A DNA stretch of 64,000 nt from Sulfurimonas marina (GTDB lineage: Bacteria; Campylobacterota; Campylobacteria; Campylobacterales; Sulfurimonadaceae). Shown here one piece after another: positions 27,230-37,222 of the stretch (within the stretch, counting starts at the first letter, position 1; each line of letters starts with the position of its first letter). The notes below the pieces were generated by a model. That model had not been told where the DNA came from. It searched no databases and was given only the letters and a program-made list of their open reading frames with translations. A program made the position numbers and the translations under genes. The stretch spans positions 2,108,001-2,172,000 of the forward strand of contig NZ_CP041165.1 in assembly GCF_014905095.1 (NCBI RefSeq). The letters run 5' to 3'.

Positions 27230-28088
27230 CTAAACGTTTTATAGCTCTTCTTTGCTTTACTGTAGCAACATAATCTGCCAACATCTTCTCTTTTTTCTTT
27301 TGGATATCTTCATCTTGTACTTTAGAACACTTTACAATCCATAGGTGTCCACTATTACCTTTTGTATTATAAACTCGGTTACCGTTAAGTGCTTGTGTTT
27401 TATAGTAAAGCATTAAAAAGTTTTTTATATCTTTTGGAGAGATCTCTAAAATAATATTTTGTGCAAATACAGGTTTACCTTCCACATATGATGAGAGATA
27501 ACTGTTTGTCATTTTTCCATTAGCTACAAAAGAGTCTATAGTAATATTTAGAGCAATATATTTTGTTTTAAAATCGATTTCACGACCCTTTTGAGTATTT
27601 TCGACAGAAACAATATCTATCTTATCCCCTTTTCTAAGTGATGTATCTATATTTTTAAAAACAGATATTGGAATTGAAACAGTATCAAATACTTCATCTT
27701 TTAACTCAGGTTTCTCTTGTTGTACTTTACTTTTTATCACTACACTACTGTTTTGTTCTTGCGGTTTGACGAGTGCTATTTTCTGCTCACGGATCGGCTC
27801 ATTTTTGAATATATCTACAACTGCATATCTTCCTATAATTTCACTTGCCGTTAAGGGCATCCCTACAAGATACTCTTGAGGTAACTTTGCTTTTTTAATA
27901 GTATTTGCACTTAAAAGTTCCCCTTTTTGAATATCTCTTGTTGTAACAAATATTTCAACAAACTTTACTTTGTTCACTTGATTTTCAAGTGCACTCTGCT
28001 TTGAGTACATCAATAAAGCAAGTGATGTTGTAAAAAGTACTAAACCAATTAAAATTAGTACCACCATTCTCATCTGTTTATTTTTCAT
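27201..28088 (-). CDS. cpaB: Tad pilus assembly protein CpaB/RcpC
   Basis: A 295-residue protein: an N-terminal membrane anchor (MVVLILIGLVLFTTSLALLMY), then an SAF domain (about 45-105: VTTRDIQKGELLSANTIKKAKLP) and a CpaB C-terminal domain. RcpC/CpaB supports the secretin in the periplasm. It lies between tadC and the TadE-like gene on the same strand. Confidence 0.88.
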   Translation of the reverse strand: MKNKQMRMVVLILIGLVLFTTSLALLMYSKQSALENQVNKVKFVEIFVTTRDIQKGELLSANTIKKAKLPQEYLVGMPLTASEIIGRYAVVDIFKNEPIREQKIALVKPQEQNSSVVIKSKVQQEKPELKDEVFDTVSIPISVFKNIDTSLRKGDKIDIVSVENTQKGREIDFKTKYIALNITIDSFVANGKMTNSYLSSYVEGKPVFAQNIILEISPKDIKNFLMLYYKTQALNGNRVYNTKGNSGHLWIVKCSKVQDEDIQKKKEKMLADYVATVKQRRAIKRLDEASISYEQ

Positions 28089-28101
28089 AATTCCCCTTTT
28101 A

Positions 28102-28941
28102 TTAAAATCCCGGCATCAACACATCTGCAGCCATCGGAAATGCAACCATTGCTATCACTGCAGGTAAAATAAATAGAAACATAATAAATGTGATGTTTAT
28201 ATTCATCGTTGCTGCTTTTTTTTCAATACCTAAGATCTCATTTTGTTTAATTTCAACGGCCTGATTTTCAAAAACTGACTTTACACCGATACCTGTTTCT
28301 TCAGATAGACGCATAAAACCGGCAATTGACGCTATCGCTTCAGAACCTGTTCTAGAAGCAAGGTTTCTACATGCTACTTCATTTCCATAAGTAATAAACT
28401 CATATTTAAAGATTTTAGATTCCTCAATAAGATCCTTACCTAAAACTTCCGTCGCATCACTTGTAACCTTATCTATGGCATTATTAAGTCCCCCACCACC
28501 TTCTAAGATAATAATTAGCAGATCAATAAAAACAGCAAGATCGTTATCGATTCTTTTGATTCTTGCTTTCATCTGTTCATCTATATATAAAAAAGGAGCT
28601 AGACCCATTATTCCCATACCTATAATTACAAGCAAAATAGTAAATAGTTGTCCCATATCTAAAATAAACGGGAGCGCAATAATTGAAGCCCCTGCTAAAA
28701 CTGAAGCTATTAAAATCTCATTAAACTCTTTTCTTGTAAGTCCTGCACGAGTCAGTTTTACTTTAAATTCAGCCTTTTTACTGTTTTCCACTTTATTCAT
28801 TACAGAATTTGCATTATCCAACTGAAAAATATATTCTATAAGCTTATAGTGTTTATATCTGATCTTGATCAGCCAAAAAATTCCAAAGCCGATAACCAGG
28901 ATCGATACAAACAACAAAGCTAATGCAAGTCCCCCTATCAT
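28102..28941 (-). CDS. tadC: Tad inner-membrane platform protein TadC
   Basis: A 279-residue GspF/T2SS-F-type protein with membrane helices near the N terminus, at about 75-130 and at the C terminus, and the core sequence LASRTGSEAIASIAGFMRLSEETGIGVKSVFENQA. TadB and TadC form the inner-membrane platform on which TadA acts. Its start overlaps the tadB stop by 4 nt. Confidence 0.9.
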   Translation of the reverse strand: MIGGLALALLFVSILVIGFGIFWLIKIRYKHYKLIEYIFQLDNANSVMNKVENSKKAEFKVKLTRAGLTRKEFNEILIASVLAGASIIALPFILDMGQLFTILLVIIGMGIMGLAPFLYIDEQMKARIKRIDNDLAVFIDLLIIILEGGGGLNNAIDKVTSDATEVLGKDLIEESKIFKYEFITYGNEVACRNLASRTGSEAIASIAGFMRLSEETGIGVKSVFENQAVEIKQNEILGIEKKAATMNINITFIMFLFILPAVIAMVAFPMAADVLMPGF

Positions 28942-29888
28942 TTATCTACCTTTGTAATAAAACTATTAGCAAGCATCCCTAAAAAGACCCATATCATGAT
29001 TCCTAGCAATTGAAATCTTCCAAATTCTGATTCCATAAAGTACTGATGAATTTTTCCATCAAAATTACCGTTTAATATAAAATATAAAAGAATTGCAATA
29101 CCCACTACTACATAAGAACCAAAGTTCCCTTCCCTTGTTAAAACATCAACTTTATCTTGCATCTTTTTTCTGTAACTTATCGTCTCTTCAACCTTAGCCA
29201 ATGTATTTGAGAACTGACCACCACTTTCTCTACCAATTTTGATGGCAAGTGCAAAGATCTTTAACTCTTTTGAATCAACATGTTTATACATATTTTCAAA
29301 AGCTTGTACTTCACCTACTGTATTTTTTTCTTGAAAAAAATCTTGAAATACCTCTTTTAAAAGCTTTGAACTTGAAACAGAAATTGACTTAAAAAGCGCC
29401 TGCTCAAAACCTATACCGTTTTTCATCATCTTTACAAGAACTGAAATAGCTACAGCTAAAGCTCTGTTAAACTCTTTTTTTCTACGTCTTATAACCATTT
29501 TAAGAAACATATATGTGAGTAATAATGCGATTGGTGTACCTATAATAAATCCTGACCAATGTTGTAAAAATAAAACAAGTAAAAAATCTACTATTACTAT
29601 AAACATCAGTACAAAAATTAAAAATAACTCTATAGATATTTTTATACCACCCAAAAAAAGGTATGCACGTAATTTTGCCCATAATGACTGTTTATCATTT
29701 TTCTCTTTTGCTGCATTCAATAAAGCCTCAACTTCAGAATCTTTAGAAAAAACAACATCTTTGACATAATTTAAATGCATCATTCTTTGGTACTGTGTAT
29801 AAAAGATATACAGTAACATGGTACCGCTAGCACTTAAAACCAATAAAGCAAATATTTCTATGTAACTCATGATTGCAGGTTTGGCCAT
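28938..29888 (-). CDS. tadB: Tad inner-membrane platform protein TadB
   Basis: A 316-residue T2SS-F family protein with an N-terminal helix, a central pair near 90-130 and C-terminal helices. The conserved cytoplasmic part KIGRESGGQFSNTLAKVEETISYRKKMQDKV fits TadB. It overlaps tadA by 22 nt and tadC by 4 nt, so the platform genes are tightly coupled to the motor. Confidence 0.9.
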   Translation of the reverse strand: MAKPAIMSYIEIFALLVLSASGTMLLYIFYTQYQRMMHLNYVKDVVFSKDSEVEALLNAAKEKNDKQSLWAKLRAYLFLGGIKISIELFLIFVLMFIVIVDFLLVLFLQHWSGFIIGTPIALLLTYMFLKMVIRRRKKEFNRALAVAISVLVKMMKNGIGFEQALFKSISVSSSKLLKEVFQDFFQEKNTVGEVQAFENMYKHVDSKELKIFALAIKIGRESGGQFSNTLAKVEETISYRKKMQDKVDVLTREGNFGSYVVVGIAILLYFILNGNFDGKIHQYFMESEFGRFQLLGIMIWVFLGMLANSFITKVDK

Positions 29889-31435
29889 CTTTCTAAAATA
29901 TTTTTTGTACCACCAAATGATGCTTGAACAATCTCATTCATATAATTGGTTTTCCAACCACACATTCTACTTGGATGAAAATCTTTTAACTCTTTGATAA
30001 TCATCTCTTTCGTCACAACAAAATCATTATCAAAAATACGATTTTCAAGTACTACACCATGTTGCAGCATCTTATTTACAGCTCTTGTTGAAGCAGAAAC
30101 GACTTTAAAGTTTCCGGAAGAATCCATTGGATTATCATTGTTAATCACACGAGAAAATTCAAATACATCAAGCATTGACACAACACCGTTATCTTCAACC
30201 CTTTTCTCAGGTTCTGATATTTTAACTATACGTCTTCTTCCATCCGGGAAACGGACAATCTGAACAATTAGATCAACTGCAGAGATAATTTGTGAACGAA
30301 CAAAATTCATATTTGCCGTAGGACGAGCTTCAAGAAACATATTCTCTATCCTTACAATAGCTTCTTTAGTATCATCTGCGTGAATTGTAGTCATTGAACC
30401 CGGATGTCCAGTATTCATTGCATTGAGCATTGTTACAATCTCTGGTCCACGACACTCTCCAACAATGATTCTCCTTGGACTTGAACGGAGTGCTGTACGT
30501 AAAAGGGTTTCAATAGTAACTGCACCTGCACCCTCTTCGTTTTCGGGACGTGCTTCAAAAGAACGGATAGAGTGGCATGGTAACTGCGGCTTCATCTCTT
30601 TTGTATCTTCAATAGTTAAAAGCTGATCTCTCTCATCAATAAAACGCGTAACTGCATTTAAAAAAGTGGTCTTACCGCTTGATGTCCCGCCCGAAACTAC
30701 AATATTTAGTTTCCCTTTAACCGCTTTGATCAAAAAGTATGCCATTTTAAGATCAATCATATGAGAATCTATCAAACTCTCAAACAATAAAGGGATTTCA
30801 CGAAACTTTCTTACAGTTACGTAAGAACCCGGATTACCATCTTTATCAATATTTGCTGCAATTGGTGGAATTTGTATCTCTATACGGGAACCATCTGGAA
30901 GTTTTGCTGAAGCAATAGGAGAGGATTCATCAACTTTTCTATTTGACTCATTGAGCATACGGGAGATGATTTTCCTTAAATCCTCTTCACTTCTAAAACG
31001 AAACGGTGTCGTAAGTGTCTGTCCTTCATAAATCACATCTATATAGTCTTTTGTATTAACAATAATATCATTTAAACCATTACCAGCTAAACGTGCGATT
31101 GTTGTAATTGGTCCATAATACAAAAGATTATCAATTAAAAAGTCTGCAATCTCACCCTTTAAAGATGTTTTTGGGATACTAAACTCACTGATATGCTTTA
31201 AAACAACTTCTCGTACCATTTTCTCTGTAAGTTCAGCTTTTACATTTAACTTCTCTATAAATCTATCATATATATGGCAAGCAAGCTCATAATATTGTTC
31301 ATCTCTATATAAAAGCGGAAAACAAAAACTTGTACATGACAAGTCATCAACAACTATATCTTCTTCTGGAACTTTTGCTTCAACATCACTCTCTAAAGCG
31401 TTTGAAAAGCCTCTTATTTTTTCTCTTAAAGCCAC
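29867..31435 (-). CDS. tadA: Tad pilus ATPase TadA/CpaF
   Basis: A 522-residue secretion ATPase. Walker A is GGTSSGKTT near residue 250; a Walker B and His-box region includes RIIVGECRG and TGHPGSMTTIHADD. Tad systems use this single ATPase for extension and retraction. It overlaps tadZ upstream and tadB downstream. Confidence 0.95.
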   Translation of the reverse strand: MALREKIRGFSNALESDVEAKVPEEDIVVDDLSCTSFCFPLLYRDEQYYELACHIYDRFIEKLNVKAELTEKMVREVVLKHISEFSIPKTSLKGEIADFLIDNLLYYGPITTIARLAGNGLNDIIVNTKDYIDVIYEGQTLTTPFRFRSEEDLRKIISRMLNESNRKVDESSPIASAKLPDGSRIEIQIPPIAANIDKDGNPGSYVTVRKFREIPLLFESLIDSHMIDLKMAYFLIKAVKGKLNIVVSGGTSSGKTTFLNAVTRFIDERDQLLTIEDTKEMKPQLPCHSIRSFEARPENEEGAGAVTIETLLRTALRSSPRRIIVGECRGPEIVTMLNAMNTGHPGSMTTIHADDTKEAIVRIENMFLEARPTANMNFVRSQIISAVDLIVQIVRFPDGRRRIVKISEPEKRVEDNGVVSMLDVFEFSRVINNDNPMDSSGNFKVVSASTRAVNKMLQHGVVLENRIFDNDFVVTKEMIIKELKDFHPSRMCGWKTNYMNEIVQASFGGTKNILERWPNLQS

Positions 31436-32619
31436 TCTTTAACCCTTGAAAAAATAGATTTGTTATGCACTTTTTCTATCTGTGTTACTTCTCTATCAAA
31501 GATAAAAAATTTATTGATCATCACTCTGAGCCCTTCCATAAAAGGTGCTTCAGGATATACGTCACACACTAACTTTGCTTCATTCCAACACTCTCTTAAA
31601 TGAAGTGCATCATTAGGAAGTGAATGTGCTATCTCAAAGTTATGTTTTAACCCTTTTGATAAAATCTTTTTAGCCTCTTCGTGCGTTACACTTCCATAAG
31701 CATCAGCACGATTTGCAATAATATGCGCTTTGTTATACCAACCGCTTCGGTCAATAATATCTATATATGTTTTAAGTATTGACATCGATGGTATATTAAA
31801 CTCTGTAATTACAAAAATATCATCTGCCAACTCTTGAATATCAATCTCCAAATCTTGGTCTTTAAACACACCTACATCGATTAAAATAAAATCAAAAAGC
31901 TCTTTAATCTGCATAATAAAGTTCAGAAATACTTGAATATTTTCAGTGCGTCCAAACTCCTCTTTATCTGTATGTTTTTGAATACCAGGAACAAAAAAAA
32001 GATTATTGCTCAATTTGATCAGACCATGATTATAAAGTTCATCTACATCAAGACTCTGTGTACTAGCAATATCTATGATAGTTTTAGAGGGTTGAATAAC
32101 ATCAAAAAAAAGATTTGAGATAGCTTTTGTATCTGTAAAATCCAAAAACAATACATTTTTATCTAAATGCTCATCTGCTATCGTTTTTGCAAGATTCATA
32201 GTAATCGTTGTTGTTCCTACACCACCATTGATACCTGTAAAGACAGAAACATTACTGTTCCCCTTTCTTTGTTTAATTACATTCTGGGAATTTGTAATAT
32301 ATTGAATAATATCATCAGAATCTATCTGTTCATAATTAAGATAAATATCTACACCTAGTTTTCCGGCTAATAATGAGAAAGCAACATCATCTTTCCCAAT
32401 AACAATCATATATACATTGTTTGAAAAGTTCATAGTCTCAAGAGCTTGGATATCTTCTAAATTTTCCACTTTGTATAGTAAAACAATATCACGATTTCTA
32501 TTAGCTGCATAGAAGCTTATAAATTCTTCAATATTTGGAAAGTTTTGCAGTTCTGTATATTCATCCTGGAGATCAAAACAACACTCCTCATGATTTGGTG
32601 AAACATATGCTATAACCAT
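31426..32619 (-). CDS. tadZ: Tad pilus localisation protein TadZ/CpaE
   Basis: A 397-residue protein with an N-terminal receiver-like domain (about 1-115) and a ParA/MinD-type ATPase domain with the deviant Walker A GINGGVGTTTITMNLA near 130. TadZ/CpaE marks the pole or site of Tad assembly. Its end overlaps tadA. Confidence 0.9.
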   Translation of the reverse strand: MVIAYVSPNHEECCFDLQDEYTELQNFPNIEEFISFYAANRNRDIVLLYKVENLEDIQALETMNFSNNVYMIVIGKDDVAFSLLAGKLGVDIYLNYEQIDSDDIIQYITNSQNVIKQRKGNSNVSVFTGINGGVGTTTITMNLAKTIADEHLDKNVLFLDFTDTKAISNLFFDVIQPSKTIIDIASTQSLDVDELYNHGLIKLSNNLFFVPGIQKHTDKEEFGRTENIQVFLNFIMQIKELFDFILIDVGVFKDQDLEIDIQELADDIFVITEFNIPSMSILKTYIDIIDRSGWYNKAHIIANRADAYGSVTHEEAKKILSKGLKHNFEIAHSLPNDALHLRECWNEAKLVCDVYPEAPFMEGLRVMINKFFIFDREVTQIEKVHNKSIFSRVKEWL

Positions 32620-32621
32620 CT

Positions 32622-34397
32622 TTACTCGCCTCTTTTAATATCTAATAATTTATATGTTGATGTTGTCCCTGCTGAGCCAGGAGAAAATCCTTCTACCTCT
32701 TTAAGATGTAAAATCAAGCCTTTATGCACTTTTTCTTTATACTCATATACGCTGTATCCTTCATCGCTTAAGAGGTTGTCTAGTTGTGCATCATATGTCT
32801 CTCCACCCTCACTCGTTCCTTGTAAAAAGCTTGTAAAACTTGTAAAGGCATTAAAAATAGTCTCGAAAAGACCTTTTTTCTGCTCCCCTTGATTACGCTT
32901 ACACCAGTCAAGCCAATCGTCTGTAGATACATTTACAATGTCATGTGTACTAAACCAAACAGTTTTTGTCGTTACATTTAGTTCCGAATAAGCATCACTT
33001 CCACTACTGCCAAAAAAGCTACTGAAAAAACCACCGTCATCCATATCAAACTCTGTATTTGTCTCTATACCTTTTGTAAAAGTTTGTTTGCCTGACGGCC
33101 ATGACATGATAAAAAAACTACCACTTGACTGCACAGTACATGATTCCACTTCCGTTCCGTAAATACTTTCTAGGCCTAGTAAAGAAAAATGTTTAAAATC
33201 TGTTACCTTTATACCATTTGTCTCTATAAATGTAAGGGGCATCGGATTTATAAAATCAAATTCGGCTGAAACCATTTCAGTAATATTGTTAGATTCTTCC
33301 CCAAAGAAAAACCTGAACATAGAACTTGCCATAAATGTAATTGGTTTAAAAAGTTCAGATACTACCGTTGTCTTTCCACTAGTAGCATCTAATTGTGTTT
33401 TCTCACTAAGATAGTTATGCCCATCCAAGTTGCCTGCAAGTGTTAAGAGAGTTGTTTCCGTATCTTCTACAACTGAATCAGACTTTACTTTGATGTTTGT
33501 CTCATTATTAATGAATGGCATAAACATTGAAAGACCAAAAAAGCTGATCCCTTTACATGTTAAAGAGTCAGGATCGTAACTAAAAAACAATCCGTTACAT
33601 CCTGTTGTCTCTTCTATAATCTGAGAGTTATAATCAAGTAATGAAACACGTTTTGTACTATCTGCTGTATTTATTTCATTTGTATAAACAGCACTCTCTT
33701 TTTCAAGAAGATACTCTTTTTGATGTCCAAAAGTGATATTTGCTATATATCTGTTTCTTTGCTCTGGAGACTCACTTCCTGTCGTATATGTATTAATATC
33801 TTTTGAGAAAAAACTGGTAAACATCGATACAAGGTATCCAAAAAATGTTGTTGGCTTTTCACTTGCAGCATCTTCTGCAGTACCTTCACTATAATATTTT
33901 CCATCTCTAAATACATCTAGTGCATAAAATGCATCATTATTTGTTGAGTTATAGTTTAAAGCAGCATCAAAAGGGATTCTATATTCTCCTGTTGGAAGTG
34001 GGTTACCTATACCGTCTAACTGCATATCGGGATTATTTAAAATACCTTGATTGATCAAGAAAGGTTTTTGTCCCGAACACCCCTGAGAATCAAGTCCCCC
34101 ATCTTCACATGCATAACTACTCTCTACATTTACACGTACTTTTCCAGAAGTAGCAATTAGATCAAAATTTGTTTCTTCAGAACCGGAACCATTCCATGAG
34201 AATTTTGTCCAAAAATGTTTTACTTTAAAATTTGTTGTTTTTATAGAAACTTCTTGATCATACAAACTGTTCCCATACTTATCTTCCCCAAAATAAGTTT
34301 CATTTCCAAATGTCACAGTTGTATCTGTTTTCTCTGCTAACAAAGTTGTACCTAAAACTATCATTGACAATATTATCGCTTTTATTTTCAACTTCAC
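32622..34397 (-). CDS. Large secreted protein of unknown family in the Tad locus
   Basis: A 591-residue protein with a signal peptide (IKAIILSMIVLGTTLLA). I recognise no domain. It is rich in Thr, Ser, Asn and Phe, with repeated short hydrophobic patches of the form FFGxxxxMFxxFF (for example near 190-205, 280-295, 355-370 and 455-465) and paired Cys. It lies 2 nt upstream of tadZ, so it is part of the pilus operon. It could be a tip adhesin or a replacement for TadG, which I do not see here. The start is GTG, or the TTG two codons later, which is better spaced from GGGGAG. Confidence 0.75.
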   Translation of the reverse strand: MKLKIKAIILSMIVLGTTLLAEKTDTTVTFGNETYFGEDKYGNSLYDQEVSIKTTNFKVKHFWTKFSWNGSGSEETNFDLIATSGKVRVNVESSYACEDGGLDSQGCSGQKPFLINQGILNNPDMQLDGIGNPLPTGEYRIPFDAALNYNSTNNDAFYALDVFRDGKYYSEGTAEDAASEKPTTFFGYLVSMFTSFFSKDINTYTTGSESPEQRNRYIANITFGHQKEYLLEKESAVYTNEINTADSTKRVSLLDYNSQIIEETTGCNGLFFSYDPDSLTCKGISFFGLSMFMPFINNETNIKVKSDSVVEDTETTLLTLAGNLDGHNYLSEKTQLDATSGKTTVVSELFKPITFMASSMFRFFFGEESNNITEMVSAEFDFINPMPLTFIETNGIKVTDFKHFSLLGLESIYGTEVESCTVQSSGSFFIMSWPSGKQTFTKGIETNTEFDMDDGGFFSSFFGSSGSDAYSELNVTTKTVWFSTHDIVNVSTDDWLDWCKRNQGEQKKGLFETIFNAFTSFTSFLQGTSEGGETYDAQLDNLLSDEGYSVYEYKEKVHKGLILHLKEVEGFSPGSAGTTSTYKLLDIKRGE

Positions 34398-34405
34398 TCT
34401 CCCCT

Positions 34406-34687
34406 TTATTCTATGTTATTTGAAACCATAATATATTCAATATAGGCATCAACTTTTTGATTGATCTCATCTTCACTTAAAGTAAGTCCCTGCTCTTTTG
34501 CTTCAGATTCAACTTTATGTCTATAACGGACAGCAGATATCAAAAGTTTCTCTTGAAGATGCTGTAAATTTGTGGCATCATTTACATCATGAAGGTTTTC
34601 ATTTGCACCCCCCATAAAAGCTATAAACCAAAATATAGCCATCACAGCGATCAACAATGGTACTAATGCTGCCGAAGCGTTTCTCAT
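34406..34687 (-). CDS. Small single-span membrane protein, possible Tad pseudopilin
   Basis: A 93-residue protein with one N-terminal hydrophobic helix (ALVPLLIAVMAIFWFIAFMGG) and a charged helical tail. Its place between the prepilin peptidase (4-nt overlap) and the large secreted protein suggests a minor pilin or assembly factor. No clear prepilin cleavage motif is seen. Confidence 0.6.
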   Translation of the reverse strand: MRNASAALVPLLIAVMAIFWFIAFMGGANENLHDVNDATNLQHLQEKLLISAVRYRHKVESEAKEQGLTLSEDEINQKVDAYIEYIMVSNNIE

Positions 34688-35082
34688 AAAATCCCTATCA
34701 TATATGCACTAAGTGCTGCCAAACTCATTGCCGGTGCAAAGGCAAACGATTTTCTATGTAACAAAGCTAAAATTAATAGGTGTATCACTCCTGAGAGTGC
34801 TATAAAAACACCAACTTGTTCTAAGCCCAAAAATAGTGCGCAAAAAGCACCAAACCTTATATCTCCACCACCAAAAACCATACCAAAGAGTATCGGTATT
34901 ATAAAGATAAAAACTACTAACCCTACGGCTATGAAGTCCGTCATTACCAGAGTCTCATTACTCCACTTTAATAAACCAATAAATAGTATTGCAGGAATAA
35001 TAATCTTATCCGGTATCAATCTTTTTTTATAATCAATATAGGAGACAATGCTTGCAATAAATATAAAAAAACTTAATAGCAA
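34684..35082 (-). CDS. tadV: Prepilin peptidase (TadV/CpaA, A24 family)
   Basis: A 132-residue polytopic membrane protein with the two aspartates of A24 peptidases, in YIDYKKRLIPDK near 17 and in GGGDIRFGA near 71-79. It should cleave the Flp leader and the pseudopilins. It is the first gene of the tad operon, starting at TTG with GGAG upstream. Confidence 0.9.
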   Translation of the reverse strand: MLLSFFIFIASIVSYIDYKKRLIPDKIIIPAILFIGLLKWSNETLVMTDFIAVGLVVFIFIIPILFGMVFGGGDIRFGAFCALFLGLEQVGVFIALSGVIHLLILALLHRKSFAFAPAMSLAALSAYMIGIL

Positions 35083-35285
35083 GAGACTCCAATTAAAATT
35101 AAAGTTTTATAATATTTTGTGATATAAATGTGATTATAGGAGAGGGAACCTTAACTTAAATTGAAATCAACTTAAATAAGGTATTATTATCTAACTTTTT
35201 TTGTTATTTTACACAAATTAAAAAAAATGATAATTTTTTGTTATTTTATTCATCAATTATCTATTCGATTATATATAATAAATAC
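35083..35285 (-). promoter_or_regulatory. AT-rich region upstream of the tad operon
   Basis: This 203-nt stretch holds no gene that I can see. It contains TTTTGTGATA (35115-35124) and TGTGATTAT (35129-35137), words shared with the region ahead of the pilin gene, and probably the tad promoter. Confidence 0.4.
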
Positions 35286-35573
35286 TTATTTATTTTTTAA
35301 TTCGAACTTTCCGACTGCACAAGATACAAAACTTTTTGCTTTGGTAGCATTACTGTCAATAAAACTAAGTTTTTCATCACTCATTGGATATCCAAGCTTT
35401 TTTAATGCCGTTCTTAACGTTTCAATATTTTCATCTTTAATATCTAAACTTATCTCTCTTGGCAATACATCAAGATTTACCTCAACTTCACCGAAATCCT
35501 CTTTTAATTTTGTTATGAGTGTGTTTGCACATCCACCACACTTTACATTTTCAACTTGAAACGTTTGTTTCAT
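35286..35573 (-). CDS. HMA (heavy-metal-associated) domain protein
   Basis: A 95-residue protein with an HMA ferredoxin-like fold (about residues 1-65). The metal site is VKCGGCANT, a CxxC variant of the usual GMxCxxC. A C-terminal extension contains a further Cys. Such proteins carry Cu(I) or other soft metals. The start overlaps the GMC oxidoreductase stop by 4 nt, so it belongs to that operon. Confidence 0.85.
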   Translation of the reverse strand: MKQTFQVENVKCGGCANTLITKLKEDFGEVEVNLDVLPREISLDIKDENIETLRTALKKLGYPMSDEKLSFIDSNATKAKSFVSCAVGKFELKNK

Positions 35574-37222
35574 TTTTTCATCTCCTTTTTAATTTGCTCC
35601 GCCACTCGAAAAGAGTTTGCATAAATGGTCCATGTATAAGGTACGCTTCCCCCTGTCGGCATAAAACTCGCATCGCTTACATAAAGATTTTCTAGTTCAT
35701 GGGCCTTACAGTTGCGATCAAGAACCGAGGTGTTCGGGTCATCTCCAAATCTACATCCTCCGGCAACTAAGTTAGGCGGCGGAGCACTTGAGATGTTATA
35801 CTCTATCTCAACGGCGCCCATCTTTTCTAAAACGTTGAGGGCTTTTTTTGCCAAAAACTCACCCACTTCTATATCCTGTTTATGTCCATAAAGATTGATA
35901 ACACCTACGGGCATACCGTATTTATCTTTCTCCTCTTTATCAACATCTACAAAACATCTGTCGGTAGGCAACCAGTCGTTAAAAACTTCAAATGTCAAAA
36001 CACGGGAGGTTGTGAGTCTTTTATGGATTTTCTCCATCAAGGCCTCACCCCACATTAGATTACCCTTGTCATCATACACTTCTTGATTGACACGGGATAT
36101 AATATTTTGATGTTCAAATAAAAAGTCGATCGTCCCCCCTTTATACAACTTTTCACCCTCTTTATACTCATACCAGTCTTGCAGACTTCTGTTAAAAAAG
36201 ACTCCAACCTCCATCAACTCTTGTTGCTGTTGTTTTGAAAGCTTTTCAAAAATAAAGCGTCCGCTTCCCATCCCACCGGCAGAGAAGATAAGATTTTTTC
36301 CAACTTGGTTATTGTTATTGGCCAAACCGTGTGGAAAGTACTTATCTTTTGAGTTGAGTAGCAATCTTGATGTCTCGATCGCTTGAGCTGCCAATACAAA
36401 TATCTTCGCATTTACCACGTGGGTAATATTGTGTTTTGTTTTATAGTACGCTTTATTCACCCTCTTCCCATCACTCTCCAAGCGATACACAAAAGCATCT
36501 GTAACTATCTTTGCATCACATTTCTGCAGCAGTGCAGCCCTTGCACTCCCCTTTGCTCCGCTGGCACATCCATAACTTCCGCAAAAGTTTGAATAGTAAC
36601 AGCTGTTGCGCTCTAAGGAATCTTGAGAAAGGATAGCGCGAGGTGTCGGGATAGAGGTGTAACCTAAAGCATCACACGCACGATCAAACCATTTTACGGC
36701 ACCGTTTGTTTTCAGATCTGGAAATGGAAACTGCGGAGTTGTCCGCTGCTCTTGAAACTTATGTGCAACCACTCTACCGCTCACCCCTATAACTTTTTCC
36801 ACTTTGTCATAGTAAGGCTCTAACTCTTCATACGATATGGGCCAGTCGACAATATTTGCACCCTCTATTGCACCATAAGTTGAGAGCAGTTTAAAATCTT
36901 GCGGTTTGAGTCTATGAAAATAACCACTCATTAAGTTAGAAGAGCCTCCAACCAAAGAACCGTTCCAAAAATTCCAGTTATATTCAGCCCCGTCATAACG
37001 ATTATACTGCCCATCTTTATATTCATTAATGATATGTTTTTGTTCACTTAGCGGCGGTGTAAACATCTCCCGTCTCGATACGGCCAATTCATCTTTATTG
37101 AAATCTTTTTCACTGTAGTACTCACCCTTTTCAAGTACAATAACTTTATACCCTGCACGTGAGAGCTCATACGCGATCGGAGCACCACCGGCTCCACTTC
37201 CGACTATACAAATATCATACAT
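35570..37222 (-). CDS. GMC-family FAD oxidoreductase
   Basis: About 550 residues. The FAD site GSGAGGAPIAYELSRAGYKVIVLEKG lies at the N terminus and GMC C-terminal sequence (SSAPPPNLVAGGCRFG...NLYVSDASFMPTGGSVPYTW) at the end. GMC enzymes oxidise alcohols or sugars. I start it at the ATG at 37222, directly overlapping the upstream stop. It has no signal of its own; by analogy to gluconate 2-dehydrogenase it probably crosses the membrane with the Tat-signal subunit encoded just before it. The substrate is unknown. Confidence 0.9.
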   Translation of the reverse strand: MYDICIVGSGAGGAPIAYELSRAGYKVIVLEKGEYYSEKDFNKDELAVSRREMFTPPLSEQKHIINEYKDGQYNRYDGAEYNWNFWNGSLVGGSSNLMSGYFHRLKPQDFKLLSTYGAIEGANIVDWPISYEELEPYYDKVEKVIGVSGRVVAHKFQEQRTTPQFPFPDLKTNGAVKWFDRACDALGYTSIPTPRAILSQDSLERNSCYYSNFCGSYGCASGAKGSARAALLQKCDAKIVTDAFVYRLESDGKRVNKAYYKTKHNITHVVNAKIFVLAAQAIETSRLLLNSKDKYFPHGLANNNNQVGKNLIFSAGGMGSGRFIFEKLSKQQQQELMEVGVFFNRSLQDWYEYKEGEKLYKGGTIDFLFEHQNIISRVNQEVYDDKGNLMWGEALMEKIHKRLTTSRVLTFEVFNDWLPTDRCFVDVDKEEKDKYGMPVGVINLYGHKQDIEVGEFLAKKALNVLEKMGAVEIEYNISSAPPPNLVAGGCRFGDDPNTSVLDRNCKAHELENLYVSDASFMPTGGSVPYTWTIYANSFRVAEQIKKEMKK

